From positions 186,001 to 250,000 of the forward strand of contig NZ_CP029425.2 in NCBI RefSeq assembly GCF_002278135.3: 64,000 nucleotides of DNA, written 5' to 3'. Position numbers and translations under genes: made by a program. Each line of letters starts with the position of its first letter. Position 1 is the stretch's first letter. The DNA is from Bradyrhizobium ottawaense. GTDB lineage: Bacteria > Pseudomonadota > Alphaproteobacteria > Rhizobiales > Xanthobacteraceae. The notes under the pieces are model-generated. The model was not told where the DNA came from and did not search any database. It worked only from the letters and a program-made list of their open reading frames with translations. Of the stretch, positions 41,114 through 50,386 are shown one piece after another.

Positions 41114-41704
41114 TTAAAACCTCGCCCGCCTGATCCGCACATACAGCGCGCCCTCGCCGCCATGGCCGATATGCGCCGTCTCGAAGCCGACGACGAAGGC
41201 GCGGAATTCCGGCAGGCTCAGCCATTCCGGCACCAGGCGGCGCAGCACGCCGCTTTCGCCGCCGCTGCGGCCCTTGCCGGTGATGACGAGGACGAAGGTC
41301 AGGCCGTCGTGATGGGCGCGGTGCAGGAAGCCGGTCAGGGCGCGATGCGCGCGCGTCTGGGTCATGCCGTGCAGATCGAGCCGCGCCTCGATCTCGCTGC
41401 GGCCGCGCGACAGCTTTGTGCGCTCGCGCTTGCCGAGCGGCGCCAAGGGCGGGACGGCCGGTTTTGCGGCGCGCGGCGCCGGTGCAGCGGCGACCGGCCG
41501 TGGCGATGACGCAGGCCGCGTGACGGGTGCTGCGGGCAAAGGCTCGGTGCGCGGAGCGGCATGCGCCTTCGCCGCGCGGTGCTTCCTCAGCGGCTTGACC
41601 TGTTTGGCAACGACTTCCCACAGCTCGCGCTCCTCCTCGCTCAGCGCGCGGCGGCGCGGCGAGGGGCGAGGCTCCAGCACGGGCGGACGGGACGATCGCT
41701 TCAT
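41114..41704 (-). CDS. Smr/MutS2-domain protein
   Basis: A 196-residue protein with a disordered Pro/Ala-rich N-terminal half and a C-terminal Smr domain (about 105-195). ARLDLHGMTQTRAH near 107 carries the LDLHG motif, and VLVITGKGRSG near 138 the TGKG motif, both of Smr nucleases. Smr-domain proteins cut nucleic acids; whether this one acts on mRNA or DNA is unknown. Its start overlaps the mltA stop by 4 bases. Confidence 0.9.
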   Translation of the reverse strand: MKRSSRPPVLEPRPSPRRRALSEEERELWEVVAKQVKPLRKHRAAKAHAAPRTEPLPAAPVTRPASSPRPVAAAPAPRAAKPAVPPLAPLGKRERTKLSRGRSEIEARLDLHGMTQTRAHRALTGFLHRAHHDGLTFVLVITGKGRSGGESGVLRRLVPEWLSLPEFRAFVVGFETAHIGHGGEGALYVRIRRARF

Positions 41705-43239
41705 TGCTGCCGATGGGGCCGTTTCTTCACTGGCCGCTGGGGTTCGGAAGCGGGCTCGATCACGGGACGCGGCGCCGGCAGCGGGACTGGACCCGCGATG
41801 GCGACGGTGTCGCTCTTGGTTTCCGCGGGGCCGGCGGCAGCGGCCGGCTTCGCCGTCCCCTTCCCGGGGTCGGTTTGCGGAAACAGCTTGGCGATCTTCT
41901 CCGAGGGGCGCGGATCAGGCAGCGGCAGCCGGGCGCCGCGTGCCGAGGGATCGAGGCCCTTCGGCACCAGCATCACGAAATGCATGGGATGGCGCAGTCG
42001 CCCCGAGATGCGGCCGGCCTCCTGGCCTGCGCCGAAAAACAGATCGGCGCGCGCAGGGCCAATGATGGCCGAGCCGGTATCCTGCGCGATCATCAGCCGA
42101 TGGAACGGTGTCTTCGAGCGTTCGGACTCGATCGGCAGCTCGCCCTCAATGAAGAACGGCGTGCCGTAGACATGCAGCGCCTTGTCCACCGCGATCGAGC
42201 GTCCCGCCGTCAGCGGGATACCCTGCGCGCCCACCGCCTCATCCTTGTCGGAGAGGTTGACCTCTCGGAAGAAAATATAGGCGCGGTTCTGGCGGCGCAG
42301 ATCCTTGGCACCGTCAGGATTTTGCGCCATCCACTCCCTGATCTTCTGCATCGACATCTCTTCCTTCGGAATGATGCCGCGCTCGATCAGGACGCGCCCG
42401 ACGGCAGTGTAGGGATAGCCGTTATAGGCGTCGTAATTCAGCCGGACCGTGCCGCCGTCGTCGAACTTGATCCGCGCCGAGCCCTGGATCTGCGCGAACA
42501 GCAGATCGGTCGGATCCTTCAGCCAGGCGATCTCCAGCCCGCGGCCGGCGATCTTGCCGTCCTCGATCTCGCCGCGGTCGTAATAGGGCACCAGCTTGCG
42601 GCGGCCGATCTTGCGATAGACCGGGCCCTTGTTGGGCAGGCTGACCGAATCCTGCTTGTAGCCGCGCACGAACAGATTCGAGGGACGCCGGTAGACCGGA
42701 ACGTTGTAGACGTCGGTCTGCGTGCGCGATCCCTCCAGCACCGGCTCGTAATAGCCGGTGACGAAACCGTCGGGCTCGCCGAGGCGGGAGATCCGCAGCG
42801 GCGCGAAATTCTCCTCGAAGAAGGTCTTTGCTTTGGCGTCGTCGATGAGATCGAGCGATTTCGCCGCCCGGCAAGGTTCGCTCAGCGAACCTCCCAAGGC
42901 TTTCGGCTCGGCCGCGCCGGTTTGTGCATTGATCGGCTTGCAGCTGGCGCGGAACGTCTTGTACGCCGCGAGATGATTGTCATCGCTCCAGCCCTTCACG
43001 TCCGCCCAGGCCAGCGGCAGATATTGCGCGCCCGGAATTTCGAACGGCAGCGGGAGCTGCGGATAGGGCAAGGCCCGCGGCGGAGCCGCAGGCAATTGCG
43101 GGGGATGATGGTGATGGCTGCGATAGTGGCGCCGCGCGGCCTCGGCGCCGAGCGAAAACGACGACAGCACGACGACACCTGCGCAAAGCGCCGTCGCGCC
43201 GGTCTTCAGATAGACCTTAATTCGCGCTTCCGGTGCCAA
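41701..43239 (-). CDS. mltA: Membrane-bound lytic murein transglycosylase A
   Basis: A 512-residue MltA-type lytic transglycosylase, which cleaves peptidoglycan with anhydro-muropeptide formation. A signal peptide (LKTGATALCAGVVVLSSFSLGAEA) is followed by a His-rich patch, the MltA barrel domain (about 100-300, FVTGYYEPVLEG and YNGYPYTAVGRVLI), and the 3D domain with AQDTGSAIIGPARADLFFG near 395, which holds catalytic Asp residues. The C-terminal 80 residues are Pro/Ala-rich. The start appears to be a TTG at 43239 overlapping the Tim44 gene; no ATG is available near the signal. Confidence 0.93.
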   Translation of the reverse strand: MAPEARIKVYLKTGATALCAGVVVLSSFSLGAEAARRHYRSHHHHPPQLPAAPPRALPYPQLPLPFEIPGAQYLPLAWADVKGWSDDNHLAAYKTFRASCKPINAQTGAAEPKALGGSLSEPCRAAKSLDLIDDAKAKTFFEENFAPLRISRLGEPDGFVTGYYEPVLEGSRTQTDVYNVPVYRRPSNLFVRGYKQDSVSLPNKGPVYRKIGRRKLVPYYDRGEIEDGKIAGRGLEIAWLKDPTDLLFAQIQGSARIKFDDGGTVRLNYDAYNGYPYTAVGRVLIERGIIPKEEMSMQKIREWMAQNPDGAKDLRRQNRAYIFFREVNLSDKDEAVGAQGIPLTAGRSIAVDKALHVYGTPFFIEGELPIESERSKTPFHRLMIAQDTGSAIIGPARADLFFGAGQEAGRISGRLRHPMHFVMLVPKGLDPSARGARLPLPDPRPSEKIAKLFPQTDPGKGTAKPAAAAGPAETKSDTVAIAGPVPLPAPRPVIEPASEPQRPVKKRPHRQQ

Positions 43240-43924
43240 CCAGCTTCCAGTTCGGATCGCGAGAGGTGACGTCGCGGGCGAAAGTCCAGATGTCGGTGAT
43301 GTCGGCGACCGTGTCGGCGCTGCCGTCGACGATATTGCCGGCCTTGTCTCGGGTGGCCGAGATCATCTGCGAGACGAAGCGAATCGTGAGCTGGGCGGTA
43401 CGGTCGCGCAGCTCGGCGCCGACGAGTTCGGCCTTGTCGATCGAGACGAAGCGGGTCTCGGTCTTCTGCTCGTTCTTCTCGCGTTCCTTGATCGCGGCCT
43501 CGAAGCTGTCATAGACGTCCGAGGACAACAGGTCGCGCAGCGCGCGGCGGTCGCCATTGGCAAAGGCCAGCACGATCATCTCGTAGGCACCGCGGGCGCC
43601 CGAGATGAAATGGCGCGGGTCGAACGTGGCATCCTTGTCGACGATGGCATCCAGGCCCTGCGCAAGCGCGGTGCCCGGCTCGGTCAGGCCCTTCCAGCGA
43701 TCGGAGGGCGGGGTCGGCTCAGCCGTCGGCGCCAGCGGGGCCTGGTCGATCACCTTGCCCGGCATGGTCACGACGTTGTTGTCCTGGGCACCCCCGAGCG
43801 CATTGCGAGCGGCGGTCCGATCGAACGGCGGCCGCTCGTTGCCGGTACGCTGCCCGAGCACGCTGCGCAGCCGCAGAAAGATGAAGACCGCCAGCGCCAG
43901 GAAGATGATGGTGTAGATGTCCAC
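43217..43924 (-). CDS. Tim44-domain protein (TimA-like adaptor)
   Basis: A 235-residue protein with one N-terminal membrane anchor (IYTIIFLALAVFIFLRLRSVL, residues 3-23) and a Tim44-like domain (about 95-233, FISGARGAYEMIVLAFANGD and TRDPNWKLVGTGSAN). The Tim44 fold is shared with mitochondrial import protein Tim44; alphaproteobacterial members are anchored in the inner membrane and proposed as adaptors. It runs into mltA with overlap and is divergent from secB. Confidence 0.9.
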   Translation of the reverse strand: MDIYTIIFLALAVFIFLRLRSVLGQRTGNERPPFDRTAARNALGGAQDNNVVTMPGKVIDQAPLAPTAEPTPPSDRWKGLTEPGTALAQGLDAIVDKDATFDPRHFISGARGAYEMIVLAFANGDRRALRDLLSSDVYDSFEAAIKEREKNEQKTETRFVSIDKAELVGAELRDRTAQLTIRFVSQMISATRDKAGNIVDGSADTVADITDIWTFARDVTSRDPNWKLVGTGSAN

Positions 43925-44334
43925 GTCGGATTCGCTTTCTGGTCTTTGCTCTGGGTCTTCGCTTTGGGGTCGTCGCCGGGAAAATCAATCCGGCCAGTAG
44001 ACCGTTCCATACGGGAACGGCAAGTCTACATCACCATTTTAGGTCCACGTCAGGTCCGTGGGATGTAGGCACGAAATCTTGCCCGGCCAATGGCGCCTTT
44101 TGGCACAGCACCGAGTGTAGCGCGTTTTATGCTTAAGGGGAAACCCGATCCTGCCCGGAAATCGCGCATCTTCAATCATTTAAGGCGCAGTTTTGCGGAA
44201 AAGGCGGGATGAACGCGGCGGTTGCGACGCGGCCGGAATCCGCCTCCGGGACCGTTCGTCCTTGTGGAATGAGGCGGCCCTATGTTAGCCAACCGCCGCG
44301 AAATTCAGCCCAAATCGGGTAAGGAGAGACTCTC
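43925..44334. other. Divergent intergenic region, no gene seen
   Basis: Between the Tim44 gene and secB. Frames are short and unsupported. AAGGAGAGA near 44319 is the ribosome site of secB. No repeat family is present, and no promoter could be assigned with confidence. Confidence 0.4.
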
Positions 44335-44817
44335 ATGACCAATGGTAACGGCACCCCTCCCGAGGCGGCCCAGGCTCCCCAGCTCAACGTGCTGGCGCAA
44401 TATACCAAGGACCTTTCGTTCGAAAATCCGAACGCGCCCAGCTCGCTCCAGCAGCAGAGCCAGCCTCCCCAGATCAACATCCAGATCAATGTCAGCGCCA
44501 ACAATCTCAGCGAACAGGAGTTCGAGGTGACGTTGTCGGTCGAAGGCAAGGCCGAGACCGCGGGCAAGATCATGTTCTCGTTCGAGCTCGCCTATGCCGG
44601 CGTGTTCCGCATCGCCAACGTGCCGAAGGAGAATCTGCATCCGCTGGTCATGATCGAGTGCCCGCGCCTGCTGTTCCCGTTCGCCCGCGAGATCATCGCG
44701 ACCGCGGTGCGCGACGGCGGGTTCCCGCCCCTGATGCTGGATCCGGTCGACTTCGTCGGTCTCTACCGCCAGAACATGGAGCGGCAAATGGCCGCTCAGC
44801 CGAGCGGCCAGGCCTAA
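44335..44817 (+). CDS. secB: Protein-export chaperone SecB
   Basis: A 160-residue SecB, the tetrameric chaperone that holds preproteins unfolded and passes them to Sec[23 protein letters not shown] near 16-37 is the family opening, and [20 protein letters not shown] near 101-120 with [13 protein letters not shown] near 128-140 is typical. The gene converges on dnaQ with a 4-base overlap of the stop codons, and both lie on the origin side of the window. Confidence 0.98.
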   Translation: MTNGNGTPPEAAQAPQLNVLAQYTKDLSFENPNAPSSLQQQSQPPQINIQINVSANNLSEQEFEVTLSVEGKAETAGKIMFSFELAYAGVFRIANVPKENLHPLVMIECPRLLFPFAREIIATAVRDGGFPPLMLDPVDFVGLYRQNMERQMAAQPSGQA

Positions 44818-45527
44818 CCAGCCGGAGGAGCTGGAGCGGGCAAAAACTCGTTCCAGATCGCCTTGTCGCCGAGCGTTGCGATGAAGGCCTTGTGGGCCTC
44901 ACGCTCGGCATCGGAAACCCGCGGCGCGAGCGGCACCAGCCGCTGCCGCCGCGGCGCATCGCCAGCCGCATTGACCCGAATCTCCTGAGCGTCCGACGCC
45001 AGAAGCAGCTGCGACTGCCGCGCCCCGACCAGATCGACATAGACCTCGGCCAGCAGCTCGGCATCCAGCAGCGCGCCGTGCTTGGTGCGGTGTGAATTGT
45101 CGATCGCATAGCGCGAGCAGAGGTCATCGAGCCGGTTGGACACGCCGGGATGCTTGCGCCGCGCCAGCAGCAGCGTATCGACCAGCCGTTCGCGCGGGAT
45201 CGCCGCGCGCTTGATCTTGTCGAGCTCGGCATTGATGAAGCCGATGTCGAACGAGGCGTTGTGGATCACCAGCGGCGCATCGCCGATGAACTCCAGAAAC
45301 GCATCGACGACCTCGTGGAACAGCGGCTTGGTCGACAGAAATTCGGCCGACAAACCATGCACCGCAAAAGCTTCCGCCGGCATGTCCCGTTCGGGATTGA
45401 TATAGACGTGATACGTCTGCCCCGTCGGCATGCGGTTGAGCATCTCGACGCAGCCGATTTCGACCAGACGATCGCCGCGCAGCGGATCAAGGCCGGTGGT
45501 TTCGGTGTCGAGAACGATTTCGCGCAT
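44814..45527 (-). CDS. dnaQ: DNA polymerase III epsilon subunit (proofreading exonuclease)
   Basis: A 237-residue DEDDh exonuclease. ExoI reads [12 protein letters not shown] near 4-15, Exo[13 protein letters not shown] near 92-102, and Exo[19 protein letters not shown] near 151-166. It gives proofreading to the replicative polymerase. It lies upstream of nothing else on its strand except coaE 58 bases before, as in other alphaproteobacterial origin regions. Confidence 0.97.
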   Translation of the reverse strand: MREIVLDTETTGLDPLRGDRLVEIGCVEMLNRMPTGQTYHVYINPERDMPAEAFAVHGLSAEFLSTKPLFHEVVDAFLEFIGDAPLVIHNASFDIGFINAELDKIKRAAIPRERLVDTLLLARRKHPGVSNRLDDLCSRYAIDNSHRTKHGALLDAELLAEVYVDLVGARQSQLLLASDAQEIRVNAAGDAPRRQRLVPLAPRVSDAEREAHKAFIATLGDKAIWNEFLPAPAPPAG

Positions 45528-45585
45528 GTCTTGAGATCAGTAGCTTGAGAGCAGCGTCTTGAGAACCGTGTGAGGAGACGGCGAA

Positions 45586-46185
45586 TCAGGCTCGCCGCTG
45601 CGGCATCTTAACGACCTCGGCCAGGATGTGGGCGATTTGCGCGCGCACCGGGTCAAGTCCGTGTGACGTATCCACCACGAAATCGGCCCGCTTGCGCTTC
45701 TCGGCGTCCGGCGTCTGCTTGGCAATGATCGCGTCGAGCTTGGCTTCGTCCATGGTACCGCGCGCCAGCACCCGCTCGCGCTGGAGTTCCGGCGAGGTCG
45801 AAACCACGACCACGGCATCGACCCGCTTCTCGCCACCGGTCTCGAACAGCAGCGGGATGTCCAGCACCACGACCGGCGCCTTGGCGGCTTCCGCCTCGGC
45901 AAAAAACTTTTGCCGGGAGGCGCCGAGCATCGGATGGACGATTTGCTCGAGCTGCTTGATGGCCGCGGGGTCGTGCACGACGCGCGCCGACAGTTTTGGC
46001 CGGTCCACCTTGCCGTTCACAGTGGTGCCGGGAAAGGCGGCCTCGATGGCGGGCGCCGCTTCGCCTTCATAAAGCTGATGCACGGCGGCATCGGCGTCGT
46101 AGACGGGCACGCCGGCCTCCGCGAACAGTTTCGCAGTGGTGGATTTCCCCATCCCGATCGAGCCGGTCAGTCCCAGGATCCGCAT
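45586..46185 (-). CDS. coaE: Dephospho-CoA kinase
   Basis: A 199-residue P-loop kinase for the last step of coenzyme A synthesis. [18 protein letters not shown] near 4-21 is the Walker A region, [13 protein letters not shown] near 106 and the RV...RGTMDEAK lid near 136 are typical. It follows maf by 23 bases. A second coenzyme A gene, coaA, is 13 kb away. Confidence 0.97.
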   Translation of the reverse strand: MRILGLTGSIGMGKSTTAKLFAEAGVPVYDADAAVHQLYEGEAAPAIEAAFPGTTVNGKVDRPKLSARVVHDPAAIKQLEQIVHPMLGASRQKFFAEAEAAKAPVVVLDIPLLFETGGEKRVDAVVVVSTSPELQRERVLARGTMDEAKLDAIIAKQTPDAEKRKRADFVVDTSHGLDPVRAQIAHILAEVVKMPQRRA

Positions 46186-46208
46186 CGGCGCTCAGCCCTG
46201 TCTGTCAT

Positions 46209-46817
46209 TCACACCGCAACTAGCCGTTCGCGTCGCAGGAACGCAAGCAGCGGCAGCAGCGGCAGGCCGAGAATGGTGAAATGATCGCCCTCGATCCGCT
46301 CGAACAGATGGATGCCCAGGCTTTCAAGCTGATAGGCCCCGACGCTGGTGGTGACGGCGTCGCCGGCAGCGTCCAGATAGGCTGAAAGCTCGTCCTCGGT
46401 CATTTCGCGCATGGTCATATGTGCGACCGCGACGTCTTCGAAAACAATCTTGCTGTCATGCGCCACGGCCACGGCGGAATTCAGCTCATGGCTGTTGCCG
46501 GCGAGATCGCGCAATTGCGCCAATGCCTGCGGACGGCCTGCGGGCTTGTTGAAAAGACGGTTGCCAAGAGCCAGTGTCTGATCGGCCCCGATCACGTAGC
46601 TTCCGGGATGATTGGCCGAGATCGCCTTGGCCTTTTCGCGCGCCAGCAGCAGTGCGATCTCGCGCGGATTTGAAAGCGCCGAAGCTAATTGAATACCGCG
46701 CTCGTCGATATCGGCGGTAATAGCCTTGAACTCCAGCCCGGCATTGGCCAGCAGCATTTTTCGGGCACTGCTCTGCGAGGCCAGAATCAACGGATGTTTG
46801 CCGAGCCACAGACCCAT
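46209..46817 (-). CDS. Maf-like nucleotide pyrophosphatase
   Basis: A 202-residue Maf/YceF-YhdE protein, a nucleoside triphosphate pyrophosphatase. LILASQSSARKMLLANAG near 10-27, IGADQTLALGNR near 74-85 and DAAGDAVTTSVGAYQLESLG near 149-168 are the family blocks. The ATG at 46817 is chosen over a longer frame reaching into ppsR. It follows ppsR by 8 bases. Confidence 0.95.
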   Translation of the reverse strand: MGLWLGKHPLILASQSSARKMLLANAGLEFKAITADIDERGIQLASALSNPREIALLLAREKAKAISANHPGSYVIGADQTLALGNRLFNKPAGRPQALAQLRDLAGNSHELNSAVAVAHDSKIVFEDVAVAHMTMREMTEDELSAYLDAAGDAVTTSVGAYQLESLGIHLFERIEGDHFTILGLPLLPLLAFLRRERLVAV

Positions 46818-46825
46818 CGCGAAAG

Positions 46826-47665
46826 CTATCCGGAAGGCCGGTTGCGCTGGCGATCGCTGTAGAGCTTCATGATCGCCGCCGCGGTTTCCTCGATCGAGCG
46901 TCGCGTGACATCCAGCAGCGGCCAATCATGCTTGGCACTGAGCTTGCGCGCAAACGCAACTTCCTCGGTGACCGACTGCCTGTCCGTATAGGTGTCGTTG
47001 CCGGAGTCGGTCCCCATCGAAAGCAGGCGATTCTGACGGATCTGGATCAGGCGTTCCGGCGTCGCGTGCAGGCTGACGACCAGCGGCCGCGTCAGCGTCT
47101 CCAGTTGCGAAGGCACCGGAATGCCGGGAACCAGCGGCACGTTGGCGGTGCGGATGCCGCGATTGGCCAGATAAATCGACGTCGGCGTCTTGGAAGTGCG
47201 GGACACACCAACCAGCACCACGTCGGCATCGTCGAGACCTTCGACATGCTGACCATCGTCATGGATCATGGTGTAGTTCAGCGCATCGATGCGCTTGAAA
47301 TATTCCGCGTTGAGGACGTGCTGGGCGCCGACGCGGCCGGTGGTCGCAGCCCCGAGATAGGCTTCGAACAGCTGCATCACCGGGCCGATAATCGACAGGC
47401 TCGGAACATTGATCTCCTTGCACTTGTCCTCGAGCCTGGAGACCAGATCCTTCTCCAGCAGCGTGAACAGCACGATCCCCGGCGCTTCCTCGATCTCGTC
47501 GAGCACGCGGTCGAGCTGCTTCTGGCTGCGCACCAGCGGATAGACATGCTCGACCGGGGTGACGTTGGCGTATTGGGCCGCAACCGCGCGTGCCACGGTG
47601 ATCAGCGTCTCGCCGGTGGAGTCGGACACGAGGTGCAGATGGAAATAATTGTTCGAGGTTGGCAC
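46826..47665 (-). CDS. ppsR: Pyruvate, phosphate dikinase regulatory protein (PpsR/DUF299)
   Basis: A 279-residue bifunctional kinase/pyrophosphorylase that switches PEP synthetase or pyruvate phosphate dikinase. [16 protein letters not shown] near 12-27 and [20 protein letters not shown] near 149-168 (P-loop-like) are diagnostic. The start is a GTG at 47665. This gene is the homologue of the RP001/CC0001 type gene that borders the chromosome origin in Rickettsia and Caulobacter. Its 5' end faces the putative oriC. Confidence 0.95.
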   Translation of the reverse strand: MPTSNNYFHLHLVSDSTGETLITVARAVAAQYANVTPVEHVYPLVRSQKQLDRVLDEIEEAPGIVLFTLLEKDLVSRLEDKCKEINVPSLSIIGPVMQLFEAYLGAATTGRVGAQHVLNAEYFKRIDALNYTMIHDDGQHVEGLDDADVVLVGVSRTSKTPTSIYLANRGIRTANVPLVPGIPVPSQLETLTRPLVVSLHATPERLIQIRQNRLLSMGTDSGNDTYTDRQSVTEEVAFARKLSAKHDWPLLDVTRRSIEETAAAIMKLYSDRQRNRPSG

Positions 47666-48124
47666 AAAATCTCTTTGTATGGAGTCGGTGTGGATTGTGG
47701 ATTTCTGTGGAGCTTAACCCCTCGGAAAGGGTTGCGCGACACCAGGGGCGGGACAAGTGCCAATTTTCTTCACACCGCTGCCCGTCAGGACAAGTCCGGC
47801 GCCCTCGCTGCGGGGAAACGGGATTGCGCGGACAACCCCCTTGATAAGCTGCCGACAGAAAGGCGCAAGCCTTTGAAGCTGGCCGACTTATCGTAAATCG
47901 CCGCAGCGATCAGGGATATGTTGATGGATGTGAACAAGCGCGCGTGAACGTGCGGACGGAATTGTGTGAGTCCAATCCACGGTCACATAGACTCAAACCT
48001 TAAGAATCTAAGATTCTAGATTTGAGGAAGGCGCTACGGACGGATATGTGTGCAGGCAAGACCTTAACGAGTTCTTACTATCCCCAGCGTTCCCTCGGCT
48101 GGCTCAGAAATCCGGACGCAGAAA
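47666..48124. other. Putative chromosomal replication origin (oriC)
   Basis: Gene-free 459 bases between ppsR and hemJ. Five GANTC sites (CcrM-type) lie at 47682, 47968, 47990, 48004 and 48012, four of them within 49 bases. Three TGTGGA boxes in a row (47689, 47696, 47706) resemble the reverse of the DnaA box TTATCCACA, and CAATCCACG at 47973 is another partial match. An AT-rich stretch (about 47995-48025) and TTAA-N7-TTAC at 48064-48078, close to a CtrA site, complete the picture. The ppsR neighbour matches known alphaproteobacterial origins. Confidence 0.72.
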
Positions 48125-48559
48125 ATGTTTGAAGACGTCTATCTCTGGATCAAGGCGCTGCACGTGATCGCCGTCATCTCCTGGATGGCGGGCATGCTCT
48201 ATCTGCCGCGGCTGTTCGTTTATCACAGCGAGGCCGAAATCGGCTCGAAGCAGTCGGAAACGTTCAAGGTGATGGAACGTCGGCTGCTCAAGGCCATCAT
48301 CAACCCGGCCATGATCGTCACCTGGCTCGCCGGGCTCTATCTCGCCTGGTCCGGCCACTGGTTCTCGTTTGGCTGGCTGCACGTAAAACTGGCATTGGTC
48401 CTGGCGATGTCCGCGGTCCACGGCTTTTTTTCTCGCTGGCTGAAGGATTTCGCCGCGGACCGACGCCCCCGGACCCAGAAATTCTATAGAATTATCAACG
48501 AGGTGCCGACCGTCCTGATGATTCTCATCGTCATCATGGTGATCGTGAAGCCGTTCTAG
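48125..48559 (+). CDS. hemJ: Protoporphyrinogen oxidase HemJ
   Basis: A 144-residue membrane protein of the HemJ family (formerly UPF0093), which oxidises protoporphyrinogen IX to protoporphyrin IX. Four membrane helices are visible; the invariant His lies in WIKALHVIAVISWMAGMLYLPRLFVYH (residues 8-34) and the conserved Lys in the WLHVKLAL segment near 84. It is the first gene on the right side of the origin. hemE, often next to oriC in relatives, is not present here. Confidence 0.95.
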   Translation: MFEDVYLWIKALHVIAVISWMAGMLYLPRLFVYHSEAEIGSKQSETFKVMERRLLKAIINPAMIVTWLAGLYLAWSGHWFSFGWLHVKLALVLAMSAVHGFFSRWLKDFAADRRPRTQKFYRIINEVPTVLMILIVIMVIVKPF

Positions 48560-48593
48560 GCAAGGCGCGCGACGATTAGCTCAGCGCTTCGGC

Positions 48594-48622
48594 TTGCGGA
48601 GAAGGGAGCGATTTTCTATATT
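48594..48622 (+). promoter_or_regulatory. Candidate sigma70-type promoter of rho
   Basis: TTGCGG at 48594-48599 is followed after 17 bases by TATATT at 48617-48622. It would give a leader of about 175 bases before the rho ATG. Long rho leaders used for autoregulation are known in other bacteria. Confidence 0.5.
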
Positions 48623-48806
48623 ATCGATATCCCACCCAACGCAGGCGGATGTGGTTGTGTCTGAGCTTTCCAGAGGCCGGACACCGCATCAGGTTTGAAG
48701 CCTCATCGGCACTTAACCTTGCCAGACCTGCGGACCTTATCTTCTCACGTCCGCATTTCAGAGCCTCCTCGCACCCCTCCCAAGGTTACCCCACAGGACC
48801 ACCCCA

Positions 48807-50072
48807 ATGCGGGAAATTAAACTCGAAGACCTCAAGTCCAAAACGCCGGCCGAGCTCGTCTCGTTCGCGGAGGAGAACGGGGTCGAGAATGCCAGCACCA
48901 TGCGCAAGCAGGAGCTGCTGTTCGCCATCCTCAAGCAGCTCGCGCTCGCCGAGACCGATATTGTCGGCCAGGGCGTCGTCGAGGTTCTCTCCGACGGCTT
49001 CGGCTTCCTCCGCTCGCCCGATGCGAATTATCTGCCGGGCCCGGACGACATCTACGTTTCGCCGTCGCAGATCCGCCGTTTCGGCCTGCGCACCGGCGAC
49101 ACCATCGAAGGCCACATCCGCAGCCCGAAAGAGGGCGAACGCTATTTCGCGCTGCTGAAGGTCAACACGCTCAATTTCGAGGATCCGGAAAAGGCCAAGC
49201 ACAAGGTCAATTTCGACAACCTCACGCCGCTGTTTCCGAATCAGCGTTTCCGCATGGAGATCGACGATCCGACGCGGAAAGACCTTTCTGCACGCGTGAT
49301 CGACATCGTCGCGCCGATCGGCAAGGGCCAGCGTGCATTGATCGTCGCGCCGCCGCGCACGGGTAAAACCGTGCTGATGCAGAACATCGCGCACTCGATC
49401 ACGCACAATCACCCCGAATGCTATCTGATCGTGCTGTTGATCGACGAGCGTCCGGAAGAAGTCACGGACATGCAGCGCTCGGTGAAGGGCGAGGTCGTGT
49501 CGTCGACCTTCGACGAACCCGCGGTGCGTCACGTCCAGGTCGCCGAGATGGTGATCGAAAAAGCCAAGCGTCTGGTCGAGCACGGCCGCGACGTCGTGAT
49601 CCTGCTCGATTCGATCACGCGTTTGGGCCGCGCCTACAACACCGTGGTGCCGTCATCCGGCAAGGTGCTGACCGGCGGTGTCGACGCCAATGCGCTGCAG
49701 CGCCCGAAGCGCTTCTTTGGTGCCGCCCGCAACATCGAGGAGGGCGGCTCGCTGACCATCATTGCGACCGCGCTGGTCGATACCGGCAGCCGAATGGACG
49801 AAGTCATTTTCGAAGAGTTCAAGGGCACCGGTAACTCGGAACTGATCCTGGATCGCAAGGTCTCGGACAAGCGCACCTTCCCGGCGATCGACATCTCGCG
49901 CTCCGGCACCCGCAAGGAGGAGCTCATCACCGATCCGCAGGTGCTCAAGAAGATGTACGTGCTTCGCCGCATCCTCAACCCGATGGGCACGATGGACGCG
50001 ATCGACTTCCTGCTCGACAAGCTGCGCTCGACCAAGAGCAATTCGGAGTTCTTCGACTCCATGAACACCTGA
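48807..50072 (+). CDS. rho: Transcription termination factor Rho
   Basis: A 421-residue hexameric RNA helicase that terminates transcription. The N-terminal RNA-binding domain (about 1-130, [19 protein letters not shown]) precedes the P-loop [12 protein letters not shown] near 178 and the R loop region [20 protein letters not shown] near 290-309. Length is normal. A terminator follows 23 bases after the stop. It lies between hemJ and mnmE, as in other alphaproteobacterial origin regions. Confidence 0.98.
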   Translation: MREIKLEDLKSKTPAELVSFAEENGVENASTMRKQELLFAILKQLALAETDIVGQGVVEVLSDGFGFLRSPDANYLPGPDDIYVSPSQIRRFGLRTGDTIEGHIRSPKEGERYFALLKVNTLNFEDPEKAKHKVNFDNLTPLFPNQRFRMEIDDPTRKDLSARVIDIVAPIGKGQRALIVAPPRTGKTVLMQNIAHSITHNHPECYLIVLLIDERPEEVTDMQRSVKGEVVSSTFDEPAVRHVQVAEMVIEKAKRLVEHGRDVVILLDSITRLGRAYNTVVPSSGKVLTGGVDANALQRPKRFFGAARNIEEGGSLTIIATALVDTGSRMDEVIFEEFKGTGNSELILDRKVSDKRTFPAIDISRSGTRKEELITDPQVLKKMYVLRRILNPMGTMDAIDFLLDKLRSTKSNSEFFDSMNT

Positions 50073-50094
50073 GCATGGTGCAGCAAGAAATTAG

Positions 50095-50118
50095 AGGGCG
50101 CCTTCGGGCGTCCTTTTT
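50095..50118 (+). terminator. Rho-independent terminator after rho
   Basis: AGGGCGCC and GGCGTCCT pair with a TTCG loop (one G-T pair), followed by TTTTT. Confidence 0.85.
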
Positions 50119-50386
50119 CGTTGTGCGGCTCTGCTGCGGCGTAGATGCAGCATGGAGCTGTGTCGACGCGCAGATCCAGATTTCTCAGAAGATGTTGATA
50201 TACCTACAGAATGCTTGACATCGGCTGGCGGACCTTTGCCAAACGGCGAGGTTTTTGCAGCGAATTTCCGGGTCTCTATTGCGATGCAACATGATCTTTG
50301 CTGCGGCAAAGGCGCAGCAAAACGGACCCGCCGCGGTCCTGGGAGCGGCCCATTTGCCTTTTCGTCCCGAGCCGGACAAATAGGCC
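50119..50386. other. Upstream region of mnmE, no gene seen
   Basis: This spacer holds TTGACA near 50215, a good -35-like hexamer, but no convincing -10 at the right distance. No repeat or RNA was recognised. Confidence 0.4.
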
